Shown here: positions 26,847 through 34,707 of the stretch, in pieces
Layout of the letters: every line of letters starts with the position of its first letter
Numbering within the stretch: position 1 is the first letter of the stretch
Source: JABGQS01 sp963666505
GTDB lineage: Bacteria > Bacillota > Clostridia > Christensenellales > SZUA-584
NCBI GenBank assembly: GCA_963666505.2
Contig: CAXXXL010000001.1
Location: 806,001-870,000 of the forward strand
Direction of reading: 5' to 3'
DNA length: 64,000 bases
Notes under the pieces: model-generated
The model's database searches: none
Seen by the model: the letters and a program-made list of their open reading frames with translations, nothing else
What the model was told of the DNA's origin: nothing
Program-made: the position numbers and the translations under genes

Positions 26847-29800
26847 CTATCGCCTTGAAATTTTCTTTTTTTTGGTTATCACAAGCGCTGCAAGCCCAAG
26901 TGCGCTTGTAGCGAAAATGCTGATATACACGAATAAGCTGTCGCCTGTGCCTGGTGACCCAGGCTTTCTGTTCTCAAAGATTCCTGCGTCTACCATCTCT
27001 CCGTCCTGTCTCAACATAACGGAGATTGTCTCAGATGAGCGTGCATATCCCGTAGGAGCCAAAATCTCTCGTATTACATAATCCCCATATTTTATGTTTT
27101 CAAACAGAACTAATCCGTTTTCACCTGAAGTCGCTTGTGCAACAGGGTCAGAAAAATTGGTGTCGCTTATGAGATAAAGCCCCATAACTGCACCGGCAAG
27201 AGGAGTTTCGCCGTCCTCTTTTGTCTTTAATATTCTCACACTCGCAAGATAAGCTTCGTTCTGAATATACGATGGATCGGCTGTGATCTCTTCACCATCT
27301 TCGTCAATCGTTGCTGTTATAACCGTACTCGATCCGTAATAACCAGGTGCCGGAGTTGTTTCAAGTATTACATAGCTCCCATAATCAACGTCTTCAAAAA
27401 CAACAGCTCCGTCTTCTCCGCTAAGCGCAGTCATCAGAGGATCTGAATGATCTGTATCATCCGCATCGTACAGGGTAAACTCAGCACCAGGAACAGGTTC
27501 CATATTGTAATCGTACTTAGTTAGACTAATTTTGCCCATCATCACATCATCAGCATAGCGGTATTCTATATCGTACTCGTCTCCTTCTCCGTCTATCTGG
27601 AAGGTATACGACTCATCGCTTAATAGGTATCCTTCTGGCGGAGTCAATTCGCGCACCGTATAGTCCACGTCAAACTTGAGCATTTCAAAAAGAATAGATC
27701 CATCTTGTCCTGTTGTGCCCGTTTGAACGACGTTGCCATACCTGTCGACAAGTTCAAAAATACAGCCCTCAAGCGTAACATTGTCATCTCTGCTATCGAC
27801 TTTATAAACGCGAATGCTGCCGGTTTCGCCCGTACCGCTGCTGCCAGAACCGGCCCAGGAAACACTAATTGGTGTTGAAGTGCCCGTTTGTTCCGTTCCT
27901 GTTCCTGCAAAATAGGCAGAGTTTGTGAAAGGAGATTTGCTTTTATCGGTTACGTTTGTTCGGAATGTAAGTCTATATGCGCCCGAAACAGGTGCCGGTA
28001 TTGTAAATGTTAGCGTGCGCGTGCTAATATCGTATTCCACGTTTTCCGAACCGAGTGATATCTCATCGCCCTCTGTTAGACTGCCGTCAGGCTCGATGTT
28101 CATTTGGTACAACTGCAGCGTGTTTGTATCAAGAGCAAGGCCTTCTTGAAATGTATCCGTGATTACGGCATCCGAGAGAGGTATAGTGTTTGTGTTTATG
28201 ATGACTGTCCAGTCAATGTATTTATTACCGGCGGTATATTCACCCGTCTTTGATATAACCGTATTTTGGACCGTCTGATTCCCCGATGTACTGACACCTC
28301 CCGGAAGATCAAGATGATCAATGCGCGAGTTGTTGTAAAACACCTTATCACCGTTGGTCTGAAAGACCGATAAGTCGGTTACAACCGTTTTTAATGTTAT
28401 TACTTGCTGTGCGTCGATGTCGCCCAGATTATAAACAATGACTCCCGAATAATTTGGATCTCCTGAAAGTGGCGTATACGTGAAATCCCCGGGGTCCGCA
28501 GGGTTCCCGTCAAACATTATTGAATCCGCAACATACTCCTGCCCATTACTTATGTAATCAGTTAATACAACGTTTTCGAGGCCCATGTTGTTTCCATCGA
28601 CCACTATGCGCCAAGATATTTCGCGCGTCTCATAATTATAACCATTACCATACTTCTCGTTTACGCGGCTGTACACCTGCCTGCTTGCGGTATCTGACGA
28701 TTCTGGTATGTTGTCTCCATTAACTTTTGCCGTGTTGTAATAATTTATAGTTGCATTACTCATGAACACAGACAGATCGGTAACCTGCGTTTTAAACGAT
28801 ATCAGATGCTGCTCTCCTATGTCCCCGAGCGGTATTGTTAGAAGCCCTGTATAATTTGATGCATCAGTTGGGTGCGGCGCTGTGTAAGTATAATCCACTC
28901 CGTCAGATGCAGGAGAACTGTCTATTGTAAGCGAACCAGCAACAAATTCCTGCCCGTTGCGTATATCATCCGTGACGATACAGTTATCAATGTCAATGGC
29001 GTTTGTATTGACGTATATCCACCATGTTATCTGGCCGGTTGAACGGTCGTAAGCATGCCCTCGCTTGTCTAATACCGTTGAGGTTACACCTATTCCACGA
29101 CTGGCAGCAGCGTTAGCGGGCACATTGGTGCCGCTTATTACCGCACTGTTCGTAAAAGTTTGTGACTGGTTCTGTTCATAATAATCCGGGTCGACATCGG
29201 TACTGAACGTTATCGTATGCAGCTCACTGATGGATTGACCAAGTGTAAAAGTAAGAGTCGGAGACAAATAATCAATTGTCGTGCCGACTGGAAACGCACC
29301 CTCATCATATTTTAATGTAGATGAATCCAGTATCAATCCCGCGGGCAGGGTGTCCGTTATGACTGCATTTGGTATCGTTACATAGTTGCTGTTTATTACA
29401 ATCGTCCAGTTTATTCTTTTTTCGCTGCTGCTGTAAGATCCCGATTTCCTTATATAATCGACAGTAGTTGAAACTGTAGCATCATTGGATACAGCTCCGC
29501 CACCATCGCGGGTAAGTTCTGCGGTATTGCGCTCGGTTATTGTTGCACCTTCACTACTGCCTGCAAACTCTGAATCATCAACAGTTGTTTTGAAAGTGAT
29601 CACCTGTTCCGAGCTTATTGTTGCTGGGAATGTATATGTTAGCATCGGAGCAGTGTAGTCATAGTTCCCGGAGTCCGCGGGGTTTCCGTTAATAGTCACT
29701 GACCCGGGTACGAATGTCTGACCCGCATCTATGTCATCAGTGACAACTGCATTTGCTACAACAACGTTCTCGGGATTGATTGTGACAGTCCAGGTTATCT

Positions 29801-30389
29801 CTTTCGTAGCTGCATTAAATGATCCTGTCTTTTCTATAGTCGCTTCCGGCGGCGCAGGCTGGTCGAAGTCAATCTCTATCGTATACGGATCGGTAGTTGC
29901 ACCGACTTCAAATGTGATTACATATGGATCATCGTAACCTATTTTGTTGTCGTCGAAAGCAAGATCGAACCAGAAGCTTCCTTGAATATTTGAATAATCC
30001 TCAACAAAACTCGTAAAAGTTATAACAAGCATTCCGTCAACAGCTATCGTTCCGTTGCCGATAATCTGCCCTGAACCGTTATCGATAATTTCGAAACTTC
30101 CGGGTGCCGAAATTGCAATCTCCTCCGGTATGTGCAGAGTGAATGTGTCTCCTTCAAATACGTCAGCACTGTTTGGTATCGCAAATTCGTATGTAAGCTT
30201 TAAGTCAGAATTTCTTGGTATGTCTGATTCAAAAGGATTCCCATCTCTGTCTGTTAGGGATACACTAGTGATGAAATCCAGAGTTTCTGAAAGATCGGCA
30301 GCAAAAGCGGTTAACACAGATAAGCATAAAGTCAGAGCCAACGCTAATGATATGCCAACTGCAAGTAATGCTTTACCAGGTTTTCTCAT
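26847..30389 (-). CDS. Large sortase-anchored surface protein with SpaA/Cna-B repeats
   Basis: 1180 residues. A signal peptide (cut after about AFA, residue 30) precedes a beta-rich N-domain. Five or six DUF11-like repeats of about 120 residues follow, each with ...ITWTVTIN...VTDDI..GQ.FV.GS...ITFKT.V. Three SpaA/Cna-B domains (about 850-930, 935-1020 and 1035-1115) carry K-V/T-K...G..F.L.D...G....L..G.Y...E...P.GY, which in known relatives form internal isopeptide bonds. The C-terminus has SPGTG (1145-1149), a membrane helix and KKKKISRR, a sorting signal without the usual leucine. The next gene downstream is the sortase. The product is likely a pilin- or adhesin-like stalk. Confidence 0.9.
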   Translation of the reverse strand: MRKPGKALLAVGISLALALTLCLSVLTAFAADLSETLDFITSVSLTDRDGNPFESDIPRNSDLKLTYEFAIPNSADVFEGDTFTLHIPEEIAISAPGSFEIIDNGSGQIIGNGTIAVDGMLVITFTSFVEDYSNIQGSFWFDLAFDDNKIGYDDPYVITFEVGATTDPYTIEIDFDQPAPPEATIEKTGSFNAATKEITWTVTINPENVVVANAVVTDDIDAGQTFVPGSVTINGNPADSGNYDYTAPMLTYTFPATISSEQVITFKTTVDDSEFAGSSEGATITERNTAELTRDGGGAVSNDATVSTTVDYIRKSGSYSSSEKRINWTIVINSNYVTIPNAVITDTLPAGLILDSSTLKYDEGAFPVGTTIDYLSPTLTFTLGQSISELHTITFSTDVDPDYYEQNQSQTFTNSAVISGTNVPANAAASRGIGVTSTVLDKRGHAYDRSTGQITWWIYVNTNAIDIDNCIVTDDIRNGQEFVAGSLTIDSSPASDGVDYTYTAPHPTDASNYTGLLTIPLGDIGEQHLISFKTQVTDLSVFMSNATINYYNTAKVNGDNIPESSDTASRQVYSRVNEKYGNGYNYETREISWRIVVDGNNMGLENVVLTDYISNGQEYVADSIMFDGNPADPGDFTYTPLSGDPNYSGVIVYNLGDIDAQQVITLKTVVTDLSVFQTNGDKVFYNNSRIDHLDLPGGVSTSGNQTVQNTVISKTGEYTAGNKYIDWTVIINTNTIPLSDAVITDTFQEGLALDTNTLQLYQMNIEPDGSLTEGDEISLGSENVEYDISTRTLTFTIPAPVSGAYRLTFRTNVTDKSKSPFTNSAYFAGTGTEQTGTSTPISVSWAGSGSSGTGETGSIRVYKVDSRDDNVTLEGCIFELVDRYGNVVQTGTTGQDGSILFEMLKFDVDYTVRELTPPEGYLLSDESYTFQIDGEGDEYDIEYRYADDVMMGKISLTKYDYNMEPVPGAEFTLYDADDTDHSDPLMTALSGEDGAVVFEDVDYGSYVILETTPAPGYYGSSTVITATIDEDGEEITADPSYIQNEAYLASVRILKTKEDGETPLAGAVMGLYLISDTNFSDPVAQATSGENGLVLFENIKYGDYVIREILAPTGYARSSETISVMLRQDGEMVDAGIFENRKPGSPGTGDSLFVYISIFATSALGLAALVITKKKKISRR

Positions 30390-30631
30390 ATCAATATTCT
30401 CCTGTAATTGAGTTTTTTTATAAATAATGTTCTATTGATTAATCATATGCTAGTGTTGTTAATATTGTTGCGACTCAAAATTGATTTATGGTAGTATCAT
30501 TTTTAGCATTGATTTGATATTATGATACATTAAATATGCTTTTTTTACAATCAAATGCTATCAAAATTTATTCTACTGCCTGTTTTTCGTTTTTTTCTGC
30601 AAATTTAAAAGGTCTCCTTATTAATATTCAC

Positions 30632-30706
30632 AAAATGCACACCCCTAAAGAAAATGCACACCCCCTGCTTAGAATAGTTAAAATTTAGACAAGGGGTGTG
30701 CATTTT
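30632..30706. repeat. Three copies of AAAATGCACACCCC, two direct and one inverted
   Basis: The 14-base word occurs at 30632-30645 and 30651-30664 and, inverted as GGGGTGTGCATTTT, at 30693-30706. The last two can form a perfect stem of 14-15 bp with a ~28-base loop. The rest of the gap 30390-30719 is AT-rich, presumably the promoter of the surface protein. The cluster sits exactly where the degenerate cyclase begins. It could be a mobile-element end or a regulator site; nothing here decides. Confidence 0.7.
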
Positions 30707-30719
30707 ATAGATGATCGGA

Positions 30720-31437
30720 TGCTTGAAAGGGATGAATGCCAAAGGTCGCTGCAAATAATTTCACACAAATTTATGCAGTCAATAAATAGCTACTCTGAAA
30801 GCAATCTTTTTCACAGCACTAAATCTATAGGCTCATAATTCGAAAAGATACAAATGCTAAACAATGAGCTTATTAATACAAAAAGGTTGCTGGAGAAAGC
30901 TAATTTGCAATTAGGTTTTTTAATCAAGATTTGAATAACCGGCTTGTTAAAGATGAGTTAACTGGTTTTGTAAGTAGATATCAATATTGTTCAGAGATTG
31001 ATAAGCTAATTAAAAATGATCCGAATAAAAAAGGTGTATTTGTTTTCATTGATATTGACAATTTTAAATCTGTAAATGATAGCTACGGTCATTCTATTGG
31101 AGATAAATATTTGATAGAGTTCGCAGAACGATTAAAAAGGTTACCGTCCGAAAAATCAATCAAACTTTGAATCTCCGGCGATGAGTTCGGACTTTTTATC
31201 TATGATTTAAATGAAATCAACTCGGACAAGATAAATAATTATTGGAATATCATGAAGGAGTTTGTTCTTTCGGAAAATATTAAGGTAGATGGATTAAGCT
31301 TACCAATTTCTATTAGCACAGGAGCTTCAATTTATGGAGTTGCTACCAAGGAGATTATGAATTGATAGAATTTGCAGACTTTGCTATGTATACAGCAAAG
31401 CGTAAAGTGAAAAATTGTTTAAGTAAATTTAATAAAC
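30720..31437 (+). pseudogene. Degenerate diguanylate cyclase, second copy of the 14827 type
   Basis: The frames read Q-S-I-N-S-Y-S-E-S, then Q-M-L-N-N-E-L-I-N-T-K-R-L-L-E-K-A-N, then a GGDEF domain (DELTGFVSRYQY, FIDIDNFKSVNDSYGH). A TGA at 31168 breaks the frame just before I-S-G-D-E-F, and one base is missing near 31355 in the E-I-(Y)-E-L-I-E segment. The first ~100 residues of the shared N-terminal domain are absent. It is the counterpart of the cyclase at 14827, and, as there, the membrane protein gene follows. Confidence 0.9.
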
Positions 31438-31467
31438 TCGAATACGATATTGCTAAAAGGAGAAAAA

Positions 31468-32031
31468 ATGAAAACAAATAATCGATTCAAGAAAATTACA
31501 ACCTCGGCGATAGTACAAGGAGCTTTGGCATTAGCTATAATTAGTGTGTTGTTTCTAATTTTTAAAGGCGCAACAAATATACTTAATGCATTGTTGGTGC
31601 CAATAACACTTTACACTTTCTCATTAATTAAGAATAAAAGCGAAATATTTATAACCTATATTGCTGCAATCTTGCTGTGCGCCTTTTTATTTATTTCCCA
31701 AGTATTTTTAATGATGTTTTATTGCGGGATATCTATTTTACTTTTGCTGTTGTATAAAAGAGTAAATGCTGTCTTTTTTATCTTTATTTTATCGATAGTT
31801 ATTTGTTTATGCTTTTATTCAGCAATATTACTTACTGATTATATTTTTGGAACAAATATGCTAAAGATAACCTTAAAAGCATTAAACGGTAACATGCTAG
31901 TATATTTAATGGTCATTATTATTGAAGGTTTTATTGTTGGAAAAGCTCAGTACTTTTTTCTGAAATTAATCAATAAAAGAATACATCAAAATTCGATAAC
32001 AGTTACTCTGCAATCAAGCGAAGTTTATTAA
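31468..32031 (+). CDS. Uncharacterised integral membrane protein, paralogue of 15854
   Basis: 187 residues from ATG 31468 after AGGAG (an in-frame TTG at 31450 is upstream of the ribosome site). It has five or six hydrophobic helices. Landmarks A-I-V-Q-G-A-L, the Y-x-F-S-L segment near 50 and L-N-G-N-M-L-V-Y match the protein at 15854. It remains intact although the cyclase before it is dead, so either it has its own role or decay is recent. It overlaps the convergent prepilin gene by four bases. Confidence 0.78.
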   Translation: MKTNNRFKKITTSAIVQGALALAIISVLFLIFKGATNILNALLVPITLYTFSLIKNKSEIFITYIAAILLCAFLFISQVFLMMFYCGISILLLLLYKRVNAVFFIFILSIVICLCFYSAILLTDYIFGTNMLKITLKALNGNMLVYLMVIIIEGFIVGKAQYFFLKLINKRIHQNSITVTLQSSEVY

Positions 32032-32840
32032 TGATAAACTAGTTGTCGGGAAGTGGAATCAATAAAACTACTGTAGTGCTGATTTGAAACGAGTTCACCA
32101 TTTGAAAAGTAAATACTTCTCGCAGAACCAATCTGCATATAAACTCCGGCGACATCTGAAGTTATGTTGCCCAAATTGTCACGTTTAAAAAATACTTTAA
32201 AATCTGATATATCGCTATTTGTTGCGTTAAAATTTGGAACTCCTACATATTCAAAATATTCGTTCCAAAACTTTGCTTGGAATAGGTTTGTTTTATATTC
32301 ACCTGTATAATTGGCAGCACTCCAAGAAAGAGATCCGTTTGTTGAATTTACAATTGGCATTCCGCTTTCTTGTCCCATCCAAATCTTCATATAGTCTTCA
32401 AATGAAACATATGTCTCCTTAATGGTACCATCCAAATCACTTTTAGTAAGCAATACATTATATCTGGGCTCTGAAGTTTGCTGATCTTCACTATAACACC
32501 AGATCTGAGTGTCCACATTCCAATAAAACGAGGCTTCTTCCTTTTGTGGTTCAAGTTCTTCGACCAACAATCCTTTGTCTACCAATATCTGCATCCTTGC
32601 TTGATCGGTCGATATTCCATCAAATACATCTACGCCTAATCTCGATTTCTCGGCATCATAAATTGAAGTAGCTGTATTCAATATTTTTAGACTTGCAGTA
32701 TCTGCTGCAACTTCTGCGTTATCCGTGAGTCCAAAAAAGCGCGGGATAGCAATAAGAGCCAGTATGCCAAGTACCGCCAAAACTACAATAAGCTCAATCA
32801 GTGTAAATCCAGCCTTCTTTTTAGATATTTGAATACGCAT
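32028..32840 (-). CDS. Type IV prepilin-like protein (pseudopilin)
   Basis: 270 residues. A short basic leader KKKAG precedes F-T-L-I-E-L, the processing site for prepilin peptidase with the conserved glutamate at mature position 5. The long hydrophobic helix IVVLAVLGILALIAIPRF follows. The C-terminal domain (about 60-270) has no recognised fold beyond minor-pilin-like length. No peptidase, assembly ATPase or other pilin gene is in the window, so it must rely on distant machinery. ATG 32840 follows AGAGGG. The protein would be extracellular or pilus-associated, possibly cyclic di-GMP-influenced as in other clostridia, which is inference. Confidence 0.88.
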   Translation of the reverse strand: MRIQISKKKAGFTLIELIVVLAVLGILALIAIPRFFGLTDNAEVAADTASLKILNTATSIYDAEKSRLGVDVFDGISTDQARMQILVDKGLLVEELEPQKEEASFYWNVDTQIWCYSEDQQTSEPRYNVLLTKSDLDGTIKETYVSFEDYMKIWMGQESGMPIVNSTNGSLSWSAANYTGEYKTNLFQAKFWNEYFEYVGVPNFNATNSDISDFKVFFKRDNLGNITSDVAGVYMQIGSARSIYFSNGELVSNQHYSSFIDSTSRQLVYH

Positions 32841-32937
32841 ATCTTATTACCCTCTTTTTACTAATATATATATAAACTGAACTTTTACTTTCAAACATTT
32901 TTCCCCGCTTTCTTACAAAATGAATCCGCCGTTGACA

Positions 32938-33308
32938 ATATGTTTGAAAGTATAAAACTGAATCGAATCCTCAAGCCCTTCCTCTAAGATTTTTGCGGCC
33001 TCTGGATAACGGCTATCGTAATTATCCATCAAGATATCAGCATAAACTCTGGCTGAATCAATATCAGGCTACAGCCAGATTTGTTTTAGCTTTGATGCAA
33101 AAACAGCCTTGTCTTTGCTGGGTATCCTGGCCAGGATATTGCGCATGAAATGCACTTTGCACCGCTGCCATGTACATCCGACAAAAGACTCCCTGATTGC
33201 CTTAATTAAGCCTTTATGGGCGTCTGATACGACAAGCCATACACCTCCAGCCCTCTGGACTTTAGACTGTCAAAAAGGCTCTTATAGGCCGATTCGGATT
33301 CCTCCTAC
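32938..33308 (-). mobile_element. IS256-family relic: central part of transposase
   Basis: The minus strand aligns with the full transposase at 58525 from about E-E-S-E-S through K-S-L-F-D-S-L-K-S-R-G to the Q-F-Y-T-F-K segment. Stops and frameshifts interrupt it. Both ends of the element are missing. The outer border at 33308 coincides exactly with the start of the 125-bp repeat copy B. Confidence 0.85.
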
Positions 33309-33433
33309 TTTGTAAACAATCTATAAACAATCCTCAATAAGGGGTTAGAAATAGGCTCTACCACGGCTTTATAGTGTAGGGCTTTTTTTGTATTACCTAA
33401 AATATACACAAAATCTCTACAATTATTAACTAA
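33309..33433 (+). repeat. 125-bp repeat, copy B, leader of the 33445 gene
   Basis: This is the partner of copy A at 16518-16641, differing by scattered substitutions and one base in a T run. It ends in TAAGAGGTGAGTGT, the ribosome-site region of the ribbon-helix-helix-like gene. It is probably the promoter/leader of an old plasmid- or transposon-derived operon. Confidence 0.75.
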
Positions 33434-33444
33434 GAGGTGAGTGT

Positions 33445-33705
33445 ATGAAAAGCAAATTAATCAGTATGCGGCTTAATCCGGAAAAGCTGGCAGACAAAAA
33501 AGTAATCGAAATTCTATCGGCATTACCGACTAGAAGAAAGAGTGAATACATCAGAAACGCTATTGTTGCATACAACGATAGCGAGCGTTTGGTTGTACTG
33601 ATGAAACAGGCATTTCTGGAAGCGATGGATGAAAGGGAAACCGTACAGGCTGAAAAAAAGAACGAAATAGACGGAGTTTTTAATGATTATCTTAAATCGC
33701 TGTAA
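33445..33705 (+). CDS. Small ribbon-helix-helix-like protein of a mobile element
   Basis: 86 residues, start ATG 33445 after GAGGTGA. The pattern KLISMRLNPE..., then a helix, then RRKSEYIRNAIVAYN, fits a ribbon-helix-helix DNA-binding fold as found in plasmid partition or mobilization accessory proteins. The C-terminal half is charged and helical. It precedes relics of a mobilization gene and the TnpW/recombinase pair, so it probably belongs to the same element. The exact role is unknown. Confidence 0.65.
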   Translation: MKSKLISMRLNPEKLADKKVIEILSALPTRRKSEYIRNAIVAYNDSERLVVLMKQAFLEAMDERETVQAEKKNEIDGVFNDYLKSL

Positions 33706-34045
33706 AGATTCCAGCGAAACAATACATCATGTTCTACACAAAAAGTCAATGTCACCCATATTGTACACCAAGGAAATAAGTAATGTATCCAAATACTGTG
33801 AAACTATATTACACAGTTTACAGCAACTCATAAACGGTGTCGGACACAGTGGGTGTCTTCACGAAATAGCACTGCATTTTCAAATGTATTTGCTGCGAAT
33901 GGAATCTAATCCTGAGTATATATCACCGAGGCATTTATTTTTCCAGCCTGTAAAAGCAATATTCAAATTGATATCAGAGCAACGCGTAAAAAACTGGAGA
34001 TTCTGGTTTGGCAAGCGTGGCGTCTGTTATTACAAACGCCGTTAA
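33683..34045 (+). CDS. Doubtful open reading frame downstream of the RHH-like gene
   Basis: 120 codons, overlapping the previous gene by 23 bases; a GGAG lies six bases before ATG 33683. The composition is unremarkable and I recognise no domain. The 3' end runs into a short GC-rich stretch (GGTTGCGGCTCCGCCGC). It could be a real accessory gene of the element or a chance frame in decayed DNA. Confidence 0.3.
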   Translation: MIILNRCKDSSETIHHVLHKKSMSPILYTKEISNVSKYCETILHSLQQLINGVGHSGCLHEIALHFQMYLLRMESNPEYISPRHLFFQPVKAIFKLISEQRVKNWRFWFGKRGVCYYKRR

Positions 34046-34120
34046 ACAAAGGAGTTTTCACTCCCTTGCACCCTCTTGGTTGCGGCTCCGCCGCTTAGAT
34101 TTAATAGAAAGGAGGCAGGT

Positions 34121-34413
34121 ATGCGAAGTGGAAATCACCCGTTGATGTTTTATATGAATGACAAAGAATTAACTCTTTTTAAAAAACAGGTAAAGCTATC
34201 AGGATTGACGAAAGCAGACTTTTTTTAGGTATTATAAAAGAAGTAGAAATCAAAAGCCGCCTGCCGGATGATATTTTAAAGTATATGGCTTGATAAAACC
34301 TGGCAAATAATATTAACAAAATTGCTCGGCATGCAAACTCAACTGGAAATATTGATCGAAAATTGTTGGAAGCATATAAAGGAATTGAGATAACTTCTAA
34401 AAGGAAGAGATGA
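34121..34413 (+). pseudogene. mobC-like mobilization gene, broken
   Basis: The first 36 codons read M-N-D-K-E-L-T-L-F-K-K-Q-V-K-L-S-G-L-T-K-A-D-F-F, then a frameshift in the T run at 34225. They continue G-I-I-K-E-V-E-I-K-S-R-L-P, meet stops TGA-TAA near 34292, and resume L-A-N-N-I-N-K-I-A-R-H-A-N-S-T-G-N-I-D. This order is that of MobC relaxosome proteins. The relaxase that normally follows is gone. A GGAGG site precedes ATG 34121. Confidence 0.8.
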
Positions 34414-34415
34414 AA

Positions 34416-34622
34416 ATGAAAGGTGATAATAAGAGATTGAATCGAAATAAGGCATTTCCTGCAGTTAAAGCAGAGGACACATTCGGAATCGGCGATGATT
34501 ATATGATATCACAAATTAAAATAGGGAAAACAACATTTATTGTGTCCAGCTATTTTGACAAGGAGAAATCATTCTCAGAAGCAATGGAAAAGGTTATAGA
34601 GCATAAAATCAAATCATCTTGA
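34416..34622 (+). CDS. TnpW-family transposon protein
   Basis: About 68 residues from ATG 34416, preferred over ATG 34410 for spacing to GGAAG. The core I-G-K-T-T-F-I-V-S-S-Y-F-D followed by a short helix is typical of small TnpW-type proteins encoded next to the large serine recombinase of Tn4451-like elements. The neighbour here is such a recombinase 86 bases downstream. The function of TnpW is not established. Confidence 0.75.
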   Translation: MKGDNKRLNRNKAFPAVKAEDTFGIGDDYMISQIKIGKTTFIVSSYFDKEKSFSEAMEKVIEHKIKSS

Positions 34623-34707
34623 GTGGACTTAGCAAGGATTGCGGAGTATACTTAGCGTAGGCTGAACTACTTCGTAATCTGCGCTGTTTTCATTGGAAAG
34701 GAACAAT

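Noticed and set aside
30390..30640. Cyclic di-GMP riboswitch before the surface protein gene
   Set aside because: I looked for the conserved GEMM core because clostridial adhesins are often so controlled, but did not find it.
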